Source: Thermoplasmata archaeon
GTDB lineage: Archaea > Thermoplasmatota > Thermoplasmata > Lutacidiplasmatales > UBA184
DNA length: 60,250 bases
Direction of reading: 5' to 3'
Assembly: GCA_021817245.1 (NCBI GenBank)
Contig: JAKAVQ010000014.1
Span: 1-60,250 of the forward strand
Numbering within the stretch: the stretch's first letter is position 1; every line of letters begins with the position of its first letter. Made by a program: the position numbers and the translations under genes. The notes under the pieces were generated by a model. That model was not told the origin of the DNA, searched no databases, and was given only the letters and a program-made list of their open reading frames with translations. Below are positions 1-8,795 of the stretch, one piece after another.

Positions 1-317
1 GACTGAGGGACCAGCTGGACGCTCGGGCGAAGCGGTTGGCGCGAGCAGGTTGAAGGGAGGCCGCATCCTCGGCGGAGCAGCGAGACACATCGGCTCAGCG
101 CCCCGTCTCTACTTTTCACACGGTCTCCAGCCCTTCGAGCACACCTTCACGGATACGCGGTGATCGACCCACGATTGCGCGGGGGGGAGTTGGATCTCAG
201 TCGCAGACCGTGGCTAAGGCTTGAAACACCCTCGTGGGGCTGGCCGCTCCCCCGCGCTCGCGACTCATGGGAGGTTACAAGTTGCCCCACGCATAACGGG
301 GCCCGCCAGTCGGTTGA
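1..317. other. Non-coding leader region, no gene seen
   Basis: No convincing reading frame, tRNA or repeat was seen in this stretch before the first gene. It contains a G-run near 180-187 and an AT-leaning GGTTACAAG near 273-281 that could be a weak archaeal promoter box for the gene starting at 318. The left boundary of the mobile element was not found here. Confidence 0.4.
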
Positions 318-2264
318 GTGAGAGGCGGATTGGTTTCTGTGGCGCGTAGCTCTTCGTGGCTCTTGGCAGTGAGTGTTCTTGTCCTGGTCCTATCTCCAAC
401 TCTTGCCGGCCTGCCTTACGTGCCGCTTTCCCGGGGGCACACCCCGAACACCGACGGGGCCCTCGTTATCCTCCCAGGCGGCGGCAGCATGTCGTCCCCG
501 GGGAGTCTCAGGCTGCCACCCTCGCATTCTCCGGTCCACCCATCGTCCGATAATGCGAACTACTACATGCAGGAGTGGGCGTCCATCTCAGCGCTAAATG
601 GTTACTCCAGCTTCACGGGCGCTTACGTGAACATCACCATCCCTGCGAGTAGTCCGTACTCGACTGGCTTCGAATTCAATGCTCTGAGCTCGACTGGCGA
701 TTGGTACCAAGTGATTCTTGGCTGGAACTGGCCGTCTGGCCTCGGATGCACTTCGGGGTACCACGACAACTTTCAGTGGTGGAATGCCACCGACACCAGC
801 ACCTACGCGGGAGAGAATTGCGACTGGTTCTCCAACCCATCCCCCGGGGACACCGTCGCTCTCTGGATCTACGTTGCAACTTCGGGAGAGGTGTGTATGG
901 AGGTCTACGACTGGTCAAACACCAACGACGTCAATCAGCAGTGCGTCGATCAGCCTGACCCTGGGTCAGCCCCGGCCCAGAACTACTTCGTACTACTCCC
1001 GACGGCCGACAACGTGAATGGGTACTTTACCGGGCCCATGACTGAGGTGATCGACCCCGCTGCAACTGCTTGCCGGGACTACTCGGGCCTGCCTACTGTT
1101 GCGTATGACTGGGATGCTAGGTCGAACGATGATCCGTTCAATGTGGCATCCTACGTACCATCATCGGACGAATGGTACCCGCCGAACGGCAGTACTTGTT
1201 ACTCCGAGCGCACTCCAACCCCAGTTTCGGCATCGGGGGACGGATTCCTTTCCCAGTACTTTGACGGAAGCGGCGGGTCGATCTACGGCCCCCATTGGGT
1301 GGCTGGCCAGGAGACATCGTCCGGCTGGAGGTTTCAGACCGACGTCAATCCACTCTCACTAGCGGTAGAACTATCCCAATCTACTCCAGACCTCGGCCAA
1401 AACGTGACGGTAACAAGCGTTGTCTCCGGAGGGGTTGGACCTTGGTCATGTGAGTGGTTCGAGGCGGGTACTCTCGTAGCGGGTGTTAGTTCTTGTACTT
1501 GGATCGCACAACCCATGAGTTCGGGCTCTCTGAACATTACAGGGCTCGTGATTGACGAGCTCGGTGACATGGCACAAGGCTGGGCAGGGATACAGGTGTT
1601 CCCGGATCCTCAACAAGCCCCTCCGGCCCCGGAGCCGAATCCGTCTGCCGATGTTGGTCAGAGTGTCTCGTTTGTGGCACGAGTGAGTGGCGGCTCAGGG
1701 GACGGGGCGTATGCATGGTCATTTGGCACCCTTGAGGGTTGCGCGGAGTCGACGAGCTCGGTGATCGTGTGCGAACCACCGAATCCTGGCACCTTCACCG
1801 TGTCTTACCAGTGGACTGATTCTAACGGGTACACGGCAGCGGGGGACACCTCACTGAGTTTCATGGTGTACGAACCTCCCAGTGTCACGACTCCAGTTGC
1901 TTCTCCGACGAGCATTCTACAAGGGGAGACCGTCGACTTCAACGTGTCATCGACATCGGGATCCGGAGGGCTCACCTACACGTGGTACGGCCTCCCTCAT
2001 GGTTGTAGTCCTTTGGATAGCAACGTAATCATCTGCAAACCCGCCTCAGCTGGAATATATCGAATCACCGTAACAGCCGTCGACTCCGATGGCGGCGTGG
2101 CCACGAGCCCAGTTCTCATATTCAAGGTAAGTCCGGCGTTTCTGGGCCTTCCGGCGGCCGAAGGATATATGGCCCTCGGTGGTGCGGCAGCCACCATCAC
2201 GGCCGTGGCGGCATTCGTTCTGCTTCGAAGGCGGCGCGCCCGGGACCCTCTTGGCCCCGCTTGA
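318..2264 (+). CDS. Secreted, C-terminally anchored protein with PKD/Ig-like repeats
   Basis: A 648-residue exported surface protein. A hydrophobic signal peptide lies at about residues 8-30. An ectodomain rich in Ser, Thr, Trp and Cys spans about 80-340. Three PKD/Ig-like repeats follow at about 345-600, each with a glycine-rich turn of the VSGG(S/V)G or STSGSGG type and a paired Cys. A transmembrane helix near residue 620-640 is followed by an Arg-rich stop-transfer tail, so the bulk should face outside. The start is a GTG at 318; a GTG at 339 would give a shorter, equally good signal peptide. The function is unknown; adhesion or surface-layer decoration is inference. It is transcribed on the opposite strand to the large operon starting at 14,602, so membership of the mobile element is uncertain. 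Confidence 0.8.
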   Translation: MRGGLVSVARSSSWLLAVSVLVLVLSPTLAGLPYVPLSRGHTPNTDGALVILPGGGSMSSPGSLRLPPSHSPVHPSSDNANYYMQEWASISALNGYSSFTGAYVNITIPASSPYSTGFEFNALSSTGDWYQVILGWNWPSGLGCTSGYHDNFQWWNATDTSTYAGENCDWFSNPSPGDTVALWIYVATSGEVCMEVYDWSNTNDVNQQCVDQPDPGSAPAQNYFVLLPTADNVNGYFTGPMTEVIDPAATACRDYSGLPTVAYDWDARSNDDPFNVASYVPSSDEWYPPNGSTCYSERTPTPVSASGDGFLSQYFDGSGGSIYGPHWVAGQETSSGWRFQTDVNPLSLAVELSQSTPDLGQNVTVTSVVSGGVGPWSCEWFEAGTLVAGVSSCTWIAQPMSSGSLNITGLVIDELGDMAQGWAGIQVFPDPQQAPPAPEPNPSADVGQSVSFVARVSGGSGDGAYAWSFGTLEGCAESTSSVIVCEPPNPGTFTVSYQWTDSNGYTAAGDTSLSFMVYEPPSVTTPVASPTSILQGETVDFNVSSTSGSGGLTYTWYGLPHGCSPLDSNVIICKPASAGIYRITVTAVDSDGGVATSPVLIFKVSPAFLGLPAAEGYMALGGAAATITAVAAFVLLRRRRARDPLGPA

Positions 2265-2368
2265 AGTATCATAGTGCTACAACCTGCGTAGCCCCGGAAG
2301 AGGTGTAGTCAGTCCGGCGCTCCCGTAAGCTGGGCGCCGGACAGCAGGCGTCACGACGTCCAGAGCAT

Positions 2369-2866
2369 GTGGCGGAATCGCCAAGGCGAAACGTTCATCG
2401 ATGCGAAAGTAGTCCCGCAACCGTGGCGACAGGCGATTCACCGACTCAACAGGCCATACTCATTTCTCTGAGCTACCTGCGCGTCGCTCTCTGGGCCCTT
2501 GCGGGTGTTATTCTGCTCGCCGCTGGTGCCGTTGTAGATTATATTCCACAGATCACGTGCTCACCTGGCGGAACCAGTTCGTACTGCAGCACGAGCTCCG
2601 GCGGGTTTGAGGGAGGCGGGCTAGTCGTTCTCGGACTTGCCTTACTCATCTACGCAGGTTATCGAGGGAACCAGGTCTACAAGGCGGAGAAGAAGCAAGC
2701 CTGGGGGCCCCCGGCGATTGCCGCGCCTGCTGCCTCTAGTTACCCGCCCTCAGTGGCCCAGCCGACTGTGCCCCGTGCCAACGCCCCCGGCAACTGCACG
2801 AACTGCGGTGCGCCTTTGGTTCAAGGCGCGAGATTCTGCCCGGGCTGTGGTCGGAGCGTGGGGTAG
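2369..2866 (+). CDS. Membrane protein with C-terminal zinc ribbon
   Basis: A 165-residue protein with two predicted transmembrane helices (about residues 35-58 and 82-100) separated by a short Cys-containing loop. A Pro/Ala-rich linker leads to a C-terminal zinc ribbon, CTNCGAPL then FCPGCGRS, at about residues 143-162. The layout matches the common archaeal double-TM plus zinc-ribbon family; no specific role is known. The GTG at 2369 is used because no ATG lies in frame before the first helix. It follows the secreted protein by about 100 nt in the same orientation. Confidence 0.7.
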   Translation: MAESPRRNVHRCESSPATVATGDSPTQQAILISLSYLRVALWALAGVILLAAGAVVDYIPQITCSPGGTSSYCSTSSGGFEGGGLVVLGLALLIYAGYRGNQVYKAEKKQAWGPPAIAAPAASSYPPSVAQPTVPRANAPGNCTNCGAPLVQGARFCPGCGRSVG

Positions 2867-3002
2867 TTCGGCTGGAGAGAGCACCAGATAGTGAAGTCTC
2901 GACCTGACCCAGCTGAGGGAGGGAACACTCGCGATCTCGTTCGTCAGGAGGCATCCTACACCACGACGGGGGCTCGAATGGGAACGAAAAGTTCCTTTGC
3001 CC

Positions 3003-3335
3003 TTAGCGCCTCCTCGGGTTCCGGGCCATGTGGGGCCGGACCTGCTCCCTCCGACCCACCACCTCTCGTTCGAAGCCCCGGACGCAGTGTTCGGTGGCGC
3101 AATCTCGCCGACGGTCTTCTTCCTCCGTGTAACGTCTCTCGGCTTCGATCAGCCTCCCCTCCGAGTCACCCTGCGCGCCCTCGAGAGTCCTTGCGTACCC
3201 GTGGGCGAGGACCTCACCGTGTCGACGGACGTTCCAAGCGTACCTCTCGTCGGTGACCCTCGCGACGTACGCCTCGACGCCGTTTCCGCCCTCGTTCCGC
3301 CAGACCTTGCTGTCGTCTATCTCGCGCCACGCCAT
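3003..3335 (-). CDS. Small charged protein with shared VRGFEREV tail
   Basis: A 110-residue, highly charged soluble protein and the last gene of the minus-strand operon. Residues 15-55 look like a small beta-rich fold (EAYVARVTDERYAWNVRR). The C-terminus carries VRGFEREV, VRPH and ARNPRRR blocks that recur, with 3 differences in 26 residues, at the end of the gene upstream. Similar V-R-G/P-H-x-R tails occur in many archaeal and phage small proteins. Its ATG (3333-3335) overlaps the upstream stop by one base, which implies coupled translation. Function unknown. Confidence 0.65.
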   Translation of the reverse strand: MAWREIDDSKVWRNEGGNGVEAYVARVTDERYAWNVRRHGEVLAHGYARTLEGAQGDSEGRLIEAERRYTEEEDRRRDCATEHCVRGFEREVVGRREQVRPHMARNPRRR

Positions 3336-3709
3336 CAGCGTCTCCTCCGCGGGTTCCTCGCGAGGTGTGGCCGCACGCGTTCACGACGGCCTTCGACCTC
3401 GCGCTCAAACCCGCGAACCCGGTGATGGGTCCCCTGCTCTCGCTTCCGGTCCTCGTTCTCCCGGGACCCCCGCTCCCACCGCTGCGCCCACTCCTCGTCC
3501 TTCCGGGCCACTCGATGGAGATGCTCATTGTCCCTGCGGTTCGCGACGTTTGCGAGAAAGTTGAGCCGACGAATCGCCGTGGCATGGCCGTCGGCTCGAA
3601 CGGCCCGTTCGATCGCCCGGTGACGTTCCTCGGGAGAGCAGCTCGCGCACCAGCCATGCAGTCCGCCCTCCTCGACATGCACGTGGCTCGACCACTTTTC
3701 TTCGGCCAT
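3335..3709 (-). CDS. Small basic protein with shared VRGFEREV tail
   Basis: A 124-residue charged protein. An N-terminal segment holds a C-x2-C pair (GWCASCSPEERH), and a helical region resembles small proteins found in archaeal virus and plasmid gene clusters (RRLNFLANVANRRDNEHLHRVA). The C-terminal 26 residues are nearly the same as those of the next gene. It begins 6 nt after the PrsW-like gene stops and overlaps the next start by one base, so it belongs to the same transcript. No function can be named; structural or nucleic-acid-binding roles are possible because the tail is strongly basic. Confidence 0.65.
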   Translation of the reverse strand: MAEEKWSSHVHVEEGGLHGWCASCSPEERHRAIERAVRADGHATAIRRLNFLANVANRRDNEHLHRVARKDEEWAQRWERGSRENEDRKREQGTHHRVRGFEREVEGRRERVRPHLARNPRRRR

Positions 3710-3715
3710 GTTCCT

Positions 3716-4456
3716 TCACCTCACTTCGTAGACGGTTCCCGTCCAGGGATGGATCCTCCAGTCGTTCGAGAGCTCCCAACCGACGTCGGGACTCTTCCGA
3801 AGGAGGAGGAGCACTCCCATGACAGCGATGCCTGCGGCGGCCAGCAAGACCAGCCCGGCAATCGGGTCGATGAGCACGTAGAGGAGGGTGGCCGTGTTCC
3901 AGCTCGCATGGAGGGCGATAGCGGCGGGCAGACCCCACGGCGTGCCGTGCCAGGTCAGAGTCGAAAGGGTAGAAGCCGTGGCATGCAGCAACGGATCCGT
4001 GGCCGCCCGGATGGCGACGAGGGCGACCAGGTAGGAGGCCGGTTCGTTCCACGCGGCCAGGAAGTAGACCGCGTTCTCCGTCGCAGCGAAACCGATGCCC
4101 GCTCCCGCTGCGGACGAGAAGTTTGCACCCGTTGCGCCGCTCGCGCCGAACTTGAGCAGCTCCTCGGTGACCGGCGCGATGAACACTAGGACAACAGTGT
4201 CGGCACTCACCGGAGCCAGTGCGCTCCCGGCCTCGACCTCAATTACCAACGCTCCCAGGGCCACGAGGGTTGCCCCGGTCGCGAATGTCAGGAGGTTCGG
4301 CCGCAGCCAGACGACGTATGGAGCGGTCAACACGAATGCGAGGAGGAACGCCTCGACCGCGGGGAATAGGACGAGCATCAGGCCGAACGACTCCCCCGGT
4401 CGCGTCGCCTCTGATTCATTCCGGACTCCTGCCGGACGAGTCCTGGTCCCGCTCAC
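3716..4456 (-). CDS. PrsW-like intramembrane protease (CPBP/PrsW clan)
   Basis: A polytopic membrane protein of 246 residues with about seven hydrophobic helices. The PrsW-type catalytic motifs are visible in order: a Glu-Glu pair followed by Lys (PVTEELLKFG), a Glu in FAATENAVYF, a His in DPLLHATAST and a final His in LHASWN. This family cleaves membrane-anchored substrates within the bilayer. The 5' end overlaps the ATPase gene by 41 nt when the GTG at 4456 is used. An ATG at 4378 would avoid the overlap and still include the first helix. Its place inside an operon of anchored ectodomain proteins suggests processing of one of them, which is inference. Confidence 0.75.
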   Translation of the reverse strand: MSGTRTRPAGVRNESEATRPGESFGLMLVLFPAVEAFLLAFVLTAPYVVWLRPNLLTFATGATLVALGALVIEVEAGSALAPVSADTVVLVFIAPVTEELLKFGASGATGANFSSAAGAGIGFAATENAVYFLAAWNEPASYLVALVAIRAATDPLLHATASTLSTLTWHGTPWGLPAAIALHASWNTATLLYVLIDPIAGLVLLAAAGIAVMGVLLLLRKSPDVGWELSNDWRIHPWTGTVYEVR

Positions 4457-5513
4457 GCGCGCGTCGAGCTCGCGCGTCGGTAGCAGGTAGCAGGGGCAGC
4501 ATTCCGGCGTCCACGAGCCCCCGGACCCGGCCGATCCGGCCGAAGTTCACGTGGTACCGGGACGCAATCTCTCGTACGCTGACTCCGGCTCGCAGGTCGG
4601 CGGCGACCGCCAGGTCCTTGGCCGCTTGCCCCGCGCCAGCCTCGAGGTTCGCCTGCTCCTCGGTTTCCTTGACCGTTCGCTTGCCTTCGAGGTACTCGAG
4701 GGTCGTCTGCGCCACGGCCGTAACATCGCCAGCGAACCGAGGACCCGTGAACCGACTCTCCAGCTCTCCGACATCAACGTCGAGGCGGAACCCCCGGAGC
4801 CCGAAGGTCAGGAACGGCAGCTCCGATTCCGGGTAGGTGCCGACCCACGCCCCGTCGGGGTTCTCCAGGTCCGCGATGACGCGCTCGCCCTTCCGAACGA
4901 TCAGCTTGAATGGCGACCCGACGCTGCCGCCCCGGATCGTGAGCGGGATGAAATGGAACGAGTGGAAGACCACGAGCGGTCCCCGGGTCAGGTAGTGCCG
5001 AGCGACGAACAGGTACTTCGCCCACGACTCCGATCCTGCGGAGGCCCAGCTGTGGCTGGTGTCGGCCTGGTCGAACTCGTCGATGATGACTGCCGACCAC
5101 TGCCCTTTGAGCGTACGGCGCGAGAGTCCTTCCAGGAGCTCCGAGAGCGACTCGATCAGGTGAATGCGAGGAGGCGCTCGACCGCCCCCCGCCCACCACG
5201 GATACGGAACGTTGGTGAAGATCTCCCATTCGGGGCGGTAGCGGAGGGTCAGCTGAGTGATGACAGCGAGGACGTTCGTCTTGCCCTTGCCCTGGGCCGC
5301 GTAGAGCGCAGCTCCCCGCCCTGGGCGTAGCAGCGAGCGATCGAGCACGTAGTTCAGCGTCTTCCGGCCTTGCTCGGTGAGCCCGGGTGGGGCCGCGAGG
5401 TCGCCGAGCCAAGTCTCGTACCGGATCGCTGCCTTCTCGGCCTCCTCTTGGGCCCACCCGTAGGGTGACCGGTCGAGGAGGATCGCCTCGACCAGCTTCG
5501 CGTCGGGCGTCAC
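4416..5513 (-). CDS. P-loop ATPase, HerA/FtsK/Zot-like, virion-assembly or translocation type
   Basis: A 365-residue soluble ATPase. Walker A is AAQGKGKTN (residues 72-80), Walker B is AVIIDEFDQ (141-149), and an HxFHFIP stretch near 184-190 may be the sensor region. The C-terminus (about 300-345) has a helix-turn-helix-like segment (SVREIASRYHVNFGRIG). The absence of transmembrane segments and the size fit the HerA/FtsK superfamily ATPases of membrane-containing archaeal viruses, or the Zot-like assembly ATPases of filamentous phages. These drive genome packaging or extrusion. It overlaps the genes on both sides (ATGA upstream, 41 nt downstream). The exact family needs a profile search. Confidence 0.75.
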   Translation of the reverse strand: MTPDAKLVEAILLDRSPYGWAQEEAEKAAIRYETWLGDLAAPPGLTEQGRKTLNYVLDRSLLRPGRGAALYAAQGKGKTNVLAVITQLTLRYRPEWEIFTNVPYPWWAGGGRAPPRIHLIESLSELLEGLSRRTLKGQWSAVIIDEFDQADTSHSWASAGSESWAKYLFVARHYLTRGPLVVFHSFHFIPLTIRGGSVGSPFKLIVRKGERVIADLENPDGAWVGTYPESELPFLTFGLRGFRLDVDVGELESRFTGPRFAGDVTAVAQTTLEYLEGKRTVKETEEQANLEAGAGQAAKDLAVAADLRAGVSVREIASRYHVNFGRIGRVRGLVDAGMLPLLPATDARARRARERDQDSSGRSPE

Positions 5514-5935
5514 CGCGACACCTCCAGCTCCTCCCGCGTGAGGTAGTGGCGGGGCACGTCGGCCTCCGCGGCACCGAGTTCGAGCGCGCCACTGTCGGTC
5601 AGGTAGGTCTCGATCAGCCCGAGCCGGTGGAAGGCTTCCTTCCAGGTCAGCCGCCAGCCCCGCGGGTCAGGGTCGCCCCACTGCTGGTTCGCCGATTCCC
5701 ACTCCTTCCACAGCTCGAACGCAGCGGAGCCGGGTTCGTTCCGGGCCGGCCGCGACAGCGCCCGAACCCGCAACCAGAGGGTGCCTAGATGAGGGTAGTT
5801 GTCGTCGACCTCAGGGGTGAATCCCCAGGCTTCCACCTGGAGTTCGGCCCGCTGGAGCAGGTCGGTCAGCGTCTTGCGAGCAGGAAGGGGCTGGAAACCT
5901 TCCTCGGCGCCGCTCTCCGCCTCGGTCCCCGTCAT
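5510..5935 (-). CDS. Small soluble operon protein, unknown
   Basis: A 141-residue acidic protein with no signal peptide or membrane helix. It has a Trp-rich central region (FELWKEWESANQQWGDPDPRGW) and a helical C-terminus. The ATG at 5935 is preferred over upstream in-frame codons because it lies just after the stop of the preceding gene (5938) and gives a plausible N-terminus. Its stop overlaps the ATPase start by 4 nt. The tight coupling to the ATPase suggests a partner or adaptor; nothing in the sequence identifies the family. Confidence 0.6.
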   Translation of the reverse strand: MTGTEAESGAEEGFQPLPARKTLTDLLQRAELQVEAWGFTPEVDDNYPHLGTLWLRVRALSRPARNEPGSAAFELWKEWESANQQWGDPDPRGWRLTWKEAFHRLGLIETYLTDSGALELGAAEADVPRHYLTREELEVSR

Positions 5936-5937
5936 GG

Positions 5938-6876
5938 TCAGTCGGAGGCCAGCCGCGCCTCCAGCCCATCGGCGAGCGCGGACTCCCGACGCGGGCTCTT
6001 GCGGAACTCTTCGATGGCAACGCTGGCGGCGGAGAGGGCCTGGACGTCGAGGAAGGCGTTGATGGTGGCGAAGAGGCCGGGGAACACTCGGCGGGTCGCC
6101 CGTTCTTCGAGCCAGCGCAGCCGCTGCTCGACCGGTGCCCGCTCCCGCTCCAGATTTTCGCGCCGACGGGCGAGGTCTTGCCAGACCCCCGTCCACCGTG
6201 CACCGAGAGCGCGACCCTCCTCTCGGGCCGCCAAGAGCTCGCGGTAGGCGGGGCCAAGGCTTGCTGGTGGACCCGAGACGGGCTCTGTCTCGTCCTCGTA
6301 CTCAAAAACGAGCGGAGGGGCGCCCGGTGTGCCGAGAACCCCGGCCGGGACTTCGACCGTGCGGACAGGTAGCCTCCCCCTCTTCTGCGATTCCGCTCTT
6401 TCTGCTCGAGCAGCGGCTTCGAGCTGCCTGACCCTTCGGACGAATTCGTCCCGCTCCTTCTCGGCCTCCCGGGTCCGAGTCTCTGTCTCCCGCTGGAGTT
6501 CCCCGACCCGATCGTCGAGTTGGGCCCGTCGGGCGCTTGTTTCACCGAGCTTCTGGTGAACCAGCCGACCATGCGCCTGCACGCGCCGAACGGTGAGGAA
6601 GTACCACTCCCAATCGGCCCGCTCACGTGTCCCCGCCTTCTCGAGCCGGAACAGCACCGACTCGTTCGGGCGCACGTTCGACGCCCGGACCGGGTCGGCT
6701 CGGCCGACCACGGGGACGGAGCGGTCCGGGTTCTCGCTCAGCCAATCGGTAACCTGGAGCAGCGAGGCCTGGATCGGCGTAGCGTGCGGCCACCAGAACG
6801 AGAAGCGCTGCCGCTCGGGTGTGTCGCCCACCGCCAGCAGGTTCGGACCGGTGAGGGTCGAGTAGTCTCGGGGCAT
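5938..6876 (-). CDS. Coiled-coil protein of the element operon
   Basis: A 312-residue soluble protein. The N-terminal 100 residues look globular (FSFWWPHATPIQASLL). A long charged coiled coil runs over about residues 105-170 (heptads rich in Glu, Arg and Leu, for example RVGELQRETETRTREAEKERDE), followed by a second helical region at about 205-260 and a helical C-terminus. No catalytic motif was seen. It could be a scaffold or tail-like assembly factor acting next to the ATPase; that is inference. Spacing to its neighbours is 2 nt on one side and 1 nt on the other. Confidence 0.65.
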   Translation of the reverse strand: MPRDYSTLTGPNLLAVGDTPERQRFSFWWPHATPIQASLLQVTDWLSENPDRSVPVVGRADPVRASNVRPNESVLFRLEKAGTRERADWEWYFLTVRRVQAHGRLVHQKLGETSARRAQLDDRVGELQRETETRTREAEKERDEFVRRVRQLEAAARAERAESQKRGRLPVRTVEVPAGVLGTPGAPPLVFEYEDETEPVSGPPASLGPAYRELLAAREEGRALGARWTGVWQDLARRRENLERERAPVEQRLRWLEERATRRVFPGLFATINAFLDVQALSAASVAIEEFRKSPRRESALADGLEARLASD

Positions 6877-6877
6877 C

Positions 6878-7168
6878 TCACCCTCCCGACGCGCGGACTT
6901 GGCGGACCTGGTGGCGCCGCCACAGCCTAGCGGCCCACCAGACGAAGGCGAGGAAGATCACGAGGCCCGAGAGGAACTCGAGCGTGCCGTCCCCGTCGAA
7001 CCATCCGGCGAGAAGGACGCCGAAGGTGAACGACAGGACGACCGTGTAGCCCCACTCCCGGGGGCTGAGCTCGAAGACCCAACTCTTGAGTGCCGTCGCA
7101 ATCATGAAGATCACGGAGACGGCCGCGAGGAACGCAAGGACGAGGAACAGGTCGGCCCCGAGCGCCAT
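6878..7168 (-). CDS. Small three-helix membrane protein
   Basis: A 96-residue protein with three hydrophobic segments (about residues 4-24, 36-55 and 64-82) and a basic C-terminal tail (WRRHQVRQVRASGG). The ATG at 7168 is chosen over the frame's earlier codons because it sits 1 nt after the stop triplet of the upstream gene (7170-7172). Small multi-helix proteins of this kind are typical of membrane-containing viruses and secretion machines. No family was recognised. Confidence 0.6.
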   Translation of the reverse strand: MALGADLFLVLAFLAAVSVIFMIATALKSWVFELSPREWGYTVVLSFTFGVLLAGWFDGDGTLEFLSGLVIFLAFVWWAARLWRRHQVRQVRASGG

Positions 7169-7169
7169 A

Positions 7170-7883
7170 TCAGGTCGTCTCCCCGGCACGGCGTGGCGCC
7201 CCACTCAGCGCTCTCCGGGCGAGCTTGTGGCCCTCCCACAGGTAGAGGCCGATGGCGACGAGGGTGGCCCCGGCGTACGAGGCGCGTCCGGCCGTCGAGT
7301 CCCCCCACCAGGCGAGCCAATCGAGGACGCCCTGCAGGGTGGGATTGGTGGGAGGAGGGGGCGAACCGATTCCGAACCACGTCGTCCACCACCCCGCCGG
7401 AACCGTCGCGGACAGAAGCGTCTCGGCACCAATCGTGCCCGAAGCGGCTAGGACGGTAGCGTCCTCCTCCACGGAAGCACTGAGGACGAGGATCGCCCCG
7501 CCCGCGTCGATGGAGTAGACCTCACCGTCGTTCAGCGAAGCGAGGAGAGCGAACCAGCCCGGGCCCCAGTTCGTCACCGACCAGTTCCCGAAGTCTCCCA
7601 CAGCAGGTCCCACGTAGGTCACGCGGAGGGTTTGCCACGCTTGCTCCGTCTCAGATGCATTGGCCGGACCTCCGCCCGGCTCGCCGAGGACGAAAATCGG
7701 TACGGTGAAGTTGTCCCCGCTTCTCTCGGGCGTCCCCGGCTCGAGAGAGAAATACTCGGGAGGGGTCAGCGCATGCGCCGCCGACGCTATCCCAAGAGCG
7801 GGGAGCAGCGAAGCGACTGCGAGCGAGACGACGAACGCCGCGGGACCGAAGCTGCCGACGCACATTCGAGACCGGGCGGTCAT
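7170..7883 (-). CDS. Exported single-anchor membrane protein
   Basis: A 237-residue protein with a signal peptide at about residues 10-38 (ends near ASAAHA), a beta-rich ectodomain with N-glycosylation-type NxS/T sites, and a C-terminal membrane helix at about 203-222 (ASYAGATLVAIGLYLWEG) before a basic tail. The topology places about 160 residues outside the cell. It lies 3 nt downstream of the three-helix protein in the same operon. The function is unknown; it could be a minor surface or virion glycoprotein. Confidence 0.65.
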   Translation of the reverse strand: MTARSRMCVGSFGPAAFVVSLAVASLLPALGIASAAHALTPPEYFSLEPGTPERSGDNFTVPIFVLGEPGGGPANASETEQAWQTLRVTYVGPAVGDFGNWSVTNWGPGWFALLASLNDGEVYSIDAGGAILVLSASVEEDATVLAASGTIGAETLLSATVPAGWWTTWFGIGSPPPPTNPTLQGVLDWLAWWGDSTAGRASYAGATLVAIGLYLWEGHKLARRALSGAPRRAGETT

Positions 7884-7886
7884 CGG

Positions 7887-8795
7887 CTACGCTCCCGACG
7901 CCAGGAGTGCCCAGACAGCTACCCCGGCCAGCACGGCGGAGATCAGCGCGACGAGAACGAGCGTTCCTATGCCTGTCTCCGGCATAGAGGGTGCTCGCTG
8001 TCGACCCAGGGCCCGCAGGTCGATCCGGGAGATCTGATCCTCGATTCCTACGATCTCCGTCGTGTCGAGTTGGTCCCGCTGGGATGCGTTCTGCTCCTGC
8101 AAGGTCGAGATCGTGTCGCTCTGGAACTTCTCGACGGCCGTCGCGAAGTCGCGCAGGGCGCTCGTGTCGAGCTTCAGGACCCGCTCGAGATACTTCGCCG
8201 CCGGGTCCTTCTGCGAATTGACGAGGAAGACCGCCTCGCCGTGGGGTATGAGTTGGCCCTGGGCCAGCGGCTGGATCTCCCAGTCGGAGATCTTCGTCCG
8301 TCGGGCCATCACGAGGTACGTTCCCATGACGCCGAACACGAGGGCGACCACGAGACCGAAGACCAGTCCCTGGCTCGCAATCTGCGCCCCGGCCTGGGAG
8401 ACTGCTTGAGCCGTCGAGGTCGGCTCGCTGGCGAAGGAGAGCATCCCGAACAGGAACACCAGGTCGGCGATGCCCATCCCGAGGAACGTCACCAGCTGGA
8501 CCCGCTTCTGTCCCTTCTCGGTGCGCGTGTAAGGGGTGTGCGGCGCTTCGGCGAGGGGGTCCTGGTCGAGGAAGACGAGGACGCGCTCCTGGCTCTTCGG
8601 CGCGTTCTTGAGGGTGTAGACGTAGGTCGCGTGCTTCCCGTCCTCGCGAGGGACCTCGACCTCCTGAACGCTCGCCGGGCCGTGGTACCACCAGCTGTCC
8701 CGTCCGCTCGAGTAGTGGATCTCGACGTCCTGGCCAACGTCCCGCCCCAGCTGGACGGCGAGCCGCCCTTCTCGCTGCGAGGAGAACCAGCTCAT
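7887..8795 (-). CDS. Three-helix membrane protein with cytoplasmic coiled coil
   Basis: A 302-residue protein. Residues 1-95 form a soluble N-terminal domain (EVDI-type beta strands, WWYHGPASVQEV). Two membrane helices lie near 100-122 and 140-163. A soluble region with a helical segment spans about 165-265 (SDTISTLQEQNASQRDQLD), and a last membrane helix lies near 278-298. The ATG at 8795 overlaps the preceding stop as ATGA, which fixes the start. The fold is not recognised. It probably bridges cytosolic components and the exported proteins encoded just upstream. Confidence 0.65.
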   Translation of the reverse strand: MSWFSSQREGRLAVQLGRDVGQDVEIHYSSGRDSWWYHGPASVQEVEVPREDGKHATYVYTLKNAPKSQERVLVFLDQDPLAEAPHTPYTRTEKGQKRVQLVTFLGMGIADLVFLFGMLSFASEPTSTAQAVSQAGAQIASQGLVFGLVVALVFGVMGTYLVMARRTKISDWEIQPLAQGQLIPHGEAVFLVNSQKDPAAKYLERVLKLDTSALRDFATAVEKFQSDTISTLQEQNASQRDQLDTTEIVGIEDQISRIDLRALGRQRAPSMPETGIGTLVLVALISAVLAGVAVWALLASGA

